Assembly: GCA_015233785.1 (NCBI GenBank)
Contig: JADFWT010000019.1
Location: 1-35,635 of the forward strand
Length of the DNA stretch: 35,635 nt
Source of the DNA: Magnetococcales bacterium
GTDB taxonomy: Bacteria; Pseudomonadota; Magnetococcia; Magnetococcales; JADFWT01
Direction: 5' to 3'
A program made the translations under genes and the position numbers. Each line of letters starts with the position of its first letter. The stretch's first letter is position 1. Below the pieces are notes generated by a model. It searched no databases. It was not told where the DNA came from and saw only the letters and a program-made list of their open reading frames with translations. This document shows positions 31,563 to 35,635 of this stretch, in pieces.

Positions 31563-32113
31563 AGGGCGAAATTCGCATTGAGTGTAAACTGCATGTAGAT
31601 GGCCAGTTCAAAGGAGAGGTCATCTCCACCAGTCTGGTTACCATTGGCAAGTCGGGCGCTATCAAAGGCGATCTGGTGGCCAAAAAAATGGAAGTCACCG
31701 GCGTTTTCGACGGCGAGGCCCAGTGTGAAGATATTGAGATTCACACCGGCGGTAAGGTCTCCGGCCACATCACTTCCAAAGTTCTGGTGATTGAGCGTGG
31801 CAGCACCTTCGAAGGCCAGAGCAAACTGGTGGAAGCCGACGCAGACTTCTTAAACAAGAGCCTTGATAAACTGGAAAAGTCAAAAAAAAAATTCAAAGAT
31901 AAGAAGGATAAGGGACTTAAGAAAGCGGCTAAAAAAATGGTAGAGATCCCAATCTCTGCGACAGCAGGTGCCCAATCCTCTGCTGAATCGGCTGCCAAGT
32001 CCGCTGAGAGCAGTGATGGATCAAAAGATGCCAACCCATCGTCCGGCAATGGTAACCAACGCAATGCACGTGGGCGTTCCACCAACCGAAATCGAAACCG
32101 CATCACCCGTTAA
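31484..32113 (+). CDS. Bactofilin (DUF583), polymer-forming cytoskeletal protein
   Basis: 209 residues. The right-handed beta-helix core (about 17-115) has regular hydrophobic/Gly spacing: GTQIEGEIRIECKLHVDGQF, GKSGAIKGDLVAKKMEVTG, HTGGKVSGHITSKVLVIERG. A disordered tail (about 120-209) is rich in Lys, then Ser/Ala, and ends in the Arg/Asn-rich RNARGRSTNRNRN. Bactofilins polymerise without nucleotide and scaffold cell-wall enzymes at stalks, poles or curved regions. The adjacent overlapping M23 peptidase is the expected client. The tail is longer and more basic than usual and contains a run of ten A at 31882-31891 that could cause slippage. A terminator follows at 32144. Confidence 0.95.
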   Translation: MAVFSKLSEPKVDKSGTTIIATGTQIEGEIRIECKLHVDGQFKGEVISTSLVTIGKSGAIKGDLVAKKMEVTGVFDGEAQCEDIEIHTGGKVSGHITSKVLVIERGSTFEGQSKLVEADADFLNKSLDKLEKSKKKFKDKKDKGLKKAAKKMVEIPISATAGAQSSAESAAKSAESSDGSKDANPSSGNGNQRNARGRSTNRNRNRITR

Positions 32114-32143
32114 TCGGCTCCGATTTGGCTGCGGACATCATGA

Positions 32144-32173
32144 AGGGCTCCTGAACTGTTGGGAGCCCTTTTT
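32144..32173 (+). terminator. Rho-independent terminator after the bactofilin gene
   Basis: The stem AGGGCTCC (32144-32151) pairs with GGAGCCCT (32162-32169), followed by Ts to 32173. It lies 31 bases after the bactofilin stop and upstream of the convergent hydantoinase stop at 32208. Confidence 0.9.
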
Positions 32174-32207
32174 GCCTCCTTGGCCTCTTGCACTCTCTCC
32201 TAGCCTC

Positions 32208-35200
32208 TCATCTCTCTGTTGATTTCTGAAATCCCCCGCCGCCCGGCGTACGAATCTCCAGTCGCTCACCGGCCTTCAGAATACCCTGGAAACGGCCTGG
32301 AAGTCTATCCCGCTCCCCGATGCTACGCCAAAGGTGATTCTCACCCTCTGCACCAGTTCCGCCTCCGTGAAGGCCAAAGGGGGCTTTGCAGCGCCGCTCC
32401 GTGACCAACGTCACCGCCATATCCTGTAAAAATCGGAACAGCCGCACCACACCATCACCACCAGACCAACGGCCCTTACCACCGGAACCGCGCCGTAGGT
32501 GGAACTTCTCCAGCCGTACTTCCCTAAAGCGATGCTCCAGCACCTCGGGATCGGTCATGCGGGTGTTGGTCATGTGGACCTGCACACCAGAAGCCCCCGT
32601 CGCGCCTTCCACTGCACCACTACCACCGGCGATGGTCTCATAATACTGCTTGCCGCCACCATCCAAAGCGCCAAACAGCAGATTATTCATGGTACCTTGG
32701 GAAGCCGCCGCTACGCCCAGCGCTCCATACAGCACATCCACCACCCGCTGGGAGGTCTCCACATTACCCCCCGCCACCGCCGCTCCATGGCCGGGTCGCA
32801 AGAGACTCTGTGCAGGGATCACCATATGAATCGGATCCAGACAGCCGTCGTTTAAGGGAATCTCTCGACGTATCAGGGTGCGAAACACATAGAGCACGGC
32901 TGCCCGTGTTACAGCAGGCGGTGCATTGAGATTGCCGCTGTGGGGTGCGGAGGTTCCGGTAAAATCCACCTTGGCCTGAGGTTTTCCATTGGAATCATTA
33001 TATATATCAACAGAAACTGATATTTTCTCTCCACCATCCAGTGAATCCTGAAACCGCCCTTTCCAGCGTGATTGGCCATCCAACAGCGTTGTCAGCGCCT
33101 CGCGCATCGCCTCGGCGGCATTGTCGCGCATGTGCCCCATATAGGCGCTAACCATCGCATCGCCATAGTGATCGCATAGTTGGCCCAGCGCCTCGATACC
33201 GCTCTGGTTAGCGGCAATCTGAGCCCGTAAATCTGAGAGTCGCTCCGGTAGATTACGCGCCGGATAAGGACCAGAAGAGAGCGCCTTCAATACAGCCCGC
33301 TCCCGAAACACCCCGTGGCGCACCACCGGCAGATGGGTCAACACCACCCCCTCTTCCCACAAATGCCGAGCGAATGGCGGCATGGAGCCAGGGGCAATAC
33401 CGCCAATATCGGCATGATGCCCCCGAGCTGCCACAAAGAAAGCCGCCTCTCCCCGGCGAAACAGCGGCGTAATCACCGTTACATCCGGTAAATGGGAACC
33501 CCCGGCGTGAGGATCGTTGCTGGCAAACACCTCTCCCTGTTGAAATCCACCTGCTTCTTGACGAGCCTCAATGAGTCGCTGTACCGTCTCCCCCATGGCT
33601 CCTAAATGCACCGGGATATGCGGCGCATTGGCAATCAAGCGACCCTGACGGTCAAATATGGCGCAGGAGAAATCCAGACGCTCTTTCATATTGACCGAGT
33701 GGGCGGTTCGAGCCAGGGTCTCCCCCATGCGGGCGGCAATGCCCATAAAGCGATGATTAAACAACTCCAGCAGAACAGGGTCTGGAGCGCTCTCCACCAC
33801 CAGCTCATCGGTACGGCTCTCTCCGGCCTCTTCCAGTGTCAGGGTAAGGATGCCGCTGGCGGCCAGTTGGGCCGAAAAACCGGGCTCTACCACCACCACC
33901 GAGTGGGCCTCCATCACCAGCAACGGCCCTGCAACAGAACGCCCCACCGGTAGCTGGTCACGCGCTACAACAGGGGTCGGTTCCGGCCCCGACTCAGAGA
34001 ACCAAACCGGCGTCCTCTCAGCACTCTGCCTAAGATCCAGAGTTGATGTCTGTTCCCCTGCAACAGGTTGCAGCGCCTCCCCCAACCTGGAAGCGGACAT
34101 CTCAAGGCCCCGCTCCCACACCTGCCGAGCGTTGGATTCCAACTCGGAAACATCCACCTTAAGATGAACCAACTCTGGGAAACCTTCTGGTGCATCAAAG
34201 CCATAAAGACGCCGATGGGCCTCTTGAAAATGCTGGCTCAGAAGTTCAGCATCGGAGCTAAAGGGAATCCCGATAGGACTTTCAGTTCCGGGCACCCGCA
34301 GATCCACCTCCAGACGACGTTGAAAGCCAGCTCCAAGTTGGGCGCTCCCTTTCAGATCGGCCCGAATGTCCATCTCCAGCTCTGCGGCAATCTCGGCAGC
34401 TCGCTTTTCGGCCCGCTTCAGGGTTTCGGGCGATGCCGGCACCAGCAGGGTCTCCACTCGATGACGACGATGAGCAGCTGTGGCGATGCCGTAAGCGGAG
34501 AGCAACCCGGCCAGTGGGTGCAGATGCACCCGGCGCATACCCAGATTGCGGGCGATGCCGCAGGCGTGCTGCCCTCCAGCCCCACCAAAGCTCACCAAGG
34601 CATGTTCCCTAAGATCCAACCCCCGAGCCACCGAGAGTGCCTTAATGGGACGCCCCATGGCCTCATTTGCGATACGCAGATAGCCCAGCGCCAGAGTCTC
34701 AACCCCCATAGGATGCCCGCTCTTCTCCCCCACGCGCCGGGCGATCTCTTCCAACCGATCATGGGAGCGCGTCGGATCCAGTGGAGATTGGTGGTCGGCT
34801 CCAAAAGCACGCGGAAACAGCGCCGGAATCACCCGACCCAACACCAAATTGGCATCGGTCACCGCTGCCGGACCTCCCAGCCCGTAACAAGCCGGACCCG
34901 GCGAAGCCCCACAAGATTCTGGCCCCACCGTCAGCTTACCGCCGACAAAATCGAGCTTGGAGCCACCCCCGGCTGCCACCGTCTCGACATGGAGCATGGG
35001 GGCTTGATAACGGATGCCCGCCGTCTCCACCTCCAGCACACGCTCAAAGTGATCGCCATAACGGCATACATCGGTGGAGGTGCCGCCCATATCGAAGCCG
35101 ATGACCTGAGCCTCACCGGTTGCCGCAGCCGTTCCAGCCGCCCCCAAAACACCACCAGCCGGCCCGGATAAAATGGCATCTTTGCCGGTAAAACCCTGGG

Positions 35201-35635
35201 GGGCCAATAAGCTTCCCGAACTGCTCATAAAATGCAGTGGAATAGCCCCTGTCCAGCGCCTGACCTGCTGGGCATATTGGTGTAGAACCGGCGTCAGATA
35301 GGCATCCACCAGCGTGGTACGGCCACGCCCAACCACCTGGATAATGGAGAGGGTCTGGTGAGAAACCGAAATGTGCTTAAAGCCAATCCGCTGCGCGATG
35401 CGACGGGCCGAAAGCTCATGGGCGGGATTGCGCCATGCGTGCAAAAACACCACCGCCAGAGACTCAACACCTTGAGCCTTAAGCCGCCTCAGAGCAGCTT
35501 CCACAGCCCCCTTATCCAATGCTTTAAGCGTCTCGCCATCCGGCCCCAGGCGCTCGGGGGCCTCTTCTACGGCGTGATAAAGAAGCTCCGGCTTTTTGAT
35601 GGCCAGCGCAAACAGCTCCGGCCTCTGCTGATCAC
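32208..35635 (-). CDS. Fused hydantoinase A/B (5-oxoprolinase-type), 5' end outside window
   Basis: The frame is open to the window edge, giving about 1142 residues; a Met at 35519 is internal, since upstream codons continue the family sequence ([25 protein letters not shown]-like region). The HyuA half (about 35635-33850) has [17 protein letters not shown], the ATP-binding region, VAAGGGSKL and [13 protein letters not shown]. The HyuB half (about 33790-32208) has [38 protein letters not shown], and ends near TPGGGGFQ. Fused A/B proteins of about 1200-1290 residues are typical ATP-dependent 5-oxoprolinases (5-oxoproline to glutamate, glutathione turnover), but N-methylhydantoinase or acetone-carboxylase-like substrates cannot be excluded. 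It has no evident link to the signalling genes. Confidence 0.92.
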   Translation of the reverse strand, partial: DQQRPELFALAIKKPELLYHAVEEAPERLGPDGETLKALDKGAVEAALRRLKAQGVESLAVVFLHAWRNPAHELSARRIAQRIGFKHISVSHQTLSIIQVVGRGRTTLVDAYLTPVLHQYAQQVRRWTGAIPLHFMSSSGSLLAPQGFTGKDAILSGPAGGVLGAAGTAAATGEAQVIGFDMGGTSTDVCRYGDHFERVLEVETAGIRYQAPMLHVETVAAGGGSKLDFVGGKLTVGPESCGASPGPACYGLGGPAAVTDANLVLGRVIPALFPRAFGADHQSPLDPTRSHDRLEEIARRVGEKSGHPMGVETLALGYLRIANEAMGRPIKALSVARGLDLREHALVSFGGAGGQHACGIARNLGMRRVHLHPLAGLLSAYGIATAAHRRHRVETLLVPASPETLKRAEKRAAEIAAELEMDIRADLKGSAQLGAGFQRRLEVDLRVPGTESPIGIPFSSDAELLSQHFQEAHRRLYGFDAPEGFPELVHLKVDVSELESNARQVWERGLEMSASRLGEALQPVAGEQTSTLDLRQSAERTPVWFSESGPEPTPVVARDQLPVGRSVAGPLLVMEAHSVVVVEPGFSAQLAASGILTLTLEEAGESRTDELVVESAPDPVLLELFNHRFMGIAARMGETLARTAHSVNMKERLDFSCAIFDRQGRLIANAPHIPVHLGAMGETVQRLIEARQEAGGFQQGEVFASNDPHAGGSHLPDVTVITPLFRRGEAAFFVAARGHHADIGGIAPGSMPPFARHLWEEGVVLTHLPVVRHGVFRERAVLKALSSGPYPARNLPERLSDLRAQIAANQSGIEALGQLCDHYGDAMVSAYMGHMRDNAAEAMREALTTLLDGQSRWKGRFQDSLDGGEKISVSVDIYNDSNGKPQAKVDFTGTSAPHSGNLNAPPAVTRAAVLYVFRTLIRREIPLNDGCLDPIHMVIPAQSLLRPGHGAAVAGGNVETSQRVVDVLYGALGVAAASQGTMNNLLFGALDGGGKQYYETIAGGSGAVEGATGASGVQVHMTNTRMTDPEVLEHRFREVRLEKFHLRRGSGGKGRWSGGDGVVRLFRFLQDMAVTLVTERRCKAPFGLHGGGTGAEGENHLWRSIGERDRLPGRFQGILKAGERLEIRTPGGGGFQKSTER

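Noticed and set aside
34068-35171. A 367-codon plus-strand frame inside the hydantoinase gene
   Set aside because: It lies entirely within a clear 5-oxoprolinase-type gene and its product resembles no protein family.
35100-35519. ATG at 35519 as the true start of the hydantoinase
   Set aside because: Codons upstream of it to the window edge continue the family sequence, so the gene is cut by the edge.
1-35635. tRNA, rRNA, insertion sequences, CRISPR arrays and attachment sites
   Set aside because: I looked for cloverleaf ends, transposase motifs and regularly spaced repeats and saw none.

Overview
The window is 35.6 kb of compact, moderately GC-rich bacterial chromosome dominated by signal transduction. 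It comes from a Gram-negative proteobacterium: there is an outer-membrane beta-barrel protein ending in Phe, a FecR-domain envelope protein, a CpxPAR-like envelope-stress module, and a bactofilin with a membrane-anchored M23 peptidase. The density of hybrid kinases, tandem receivers and MCPs would fit a Magnetococcales- or Magnetospirillum-like lineage, but that is only an impression; nothing here fixes the taxonomy.

Layout, left to right. (1) 1-6137, plus strand: the 3' end of a MetE-like methyltransferase overlaps by one base a hybrid kinase (PAS-HK-REC-REC-Hpt). Three response regulators with very similar receivers but different outputs follow (PP2C phosphatase, none, HD-GYP). (2) 6141-10087: a CpxA/CpxR-like pair on the minus strand diverges from a Spy/CpxP/ZraP-like periplasmic protein, followed by a Met-rich four-EF-hand protein. 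(3) 10175-17369: a radical SAM enzyme, an MCP, and a 1419-residue periplasmic-binding-protein kinase that carries two complete histidine-kinase cores. (4) 17366-22000: a FecR protein with a Pro-rich helical-repeat tail diverges from a TPR/beta-barrel outer-membrane protein; a DUF4178 protein and CysM follow on the minus strand. (5) 22121-30194: a six-gene chemosensory cluster, receiver / CheR-TPR / double CheW / HAMP-less MCP / CheA-REC / CheB. It resembles the Wsp, Frz or ACF type, not flagellar chemotaxis. (6) 30519-32113: an M23 peptidase overlapping a bactofilin gene, a cell-shape module. (7) 32208-35635, minus strand: a fused hydantoinase A/B (5-oxoprolinase type), cut by the window edge.

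How the genes may work together (inference). The first kinase's Hpt could feed the three sibling receivers, splitting one input into a partner-switching phosphatase and a c-di-GMP phosphodiesterase, with the output-less receiver as a sink. The dual-kinase receptor carries a receiver of the same subfamily. The Che cluster has two possible phosphate acceptors (CheA-REC and the lone receiver) and no obvious output domain. No tRNA, rRNA, insertion sequence, CRISPR array or attachment site was seen.
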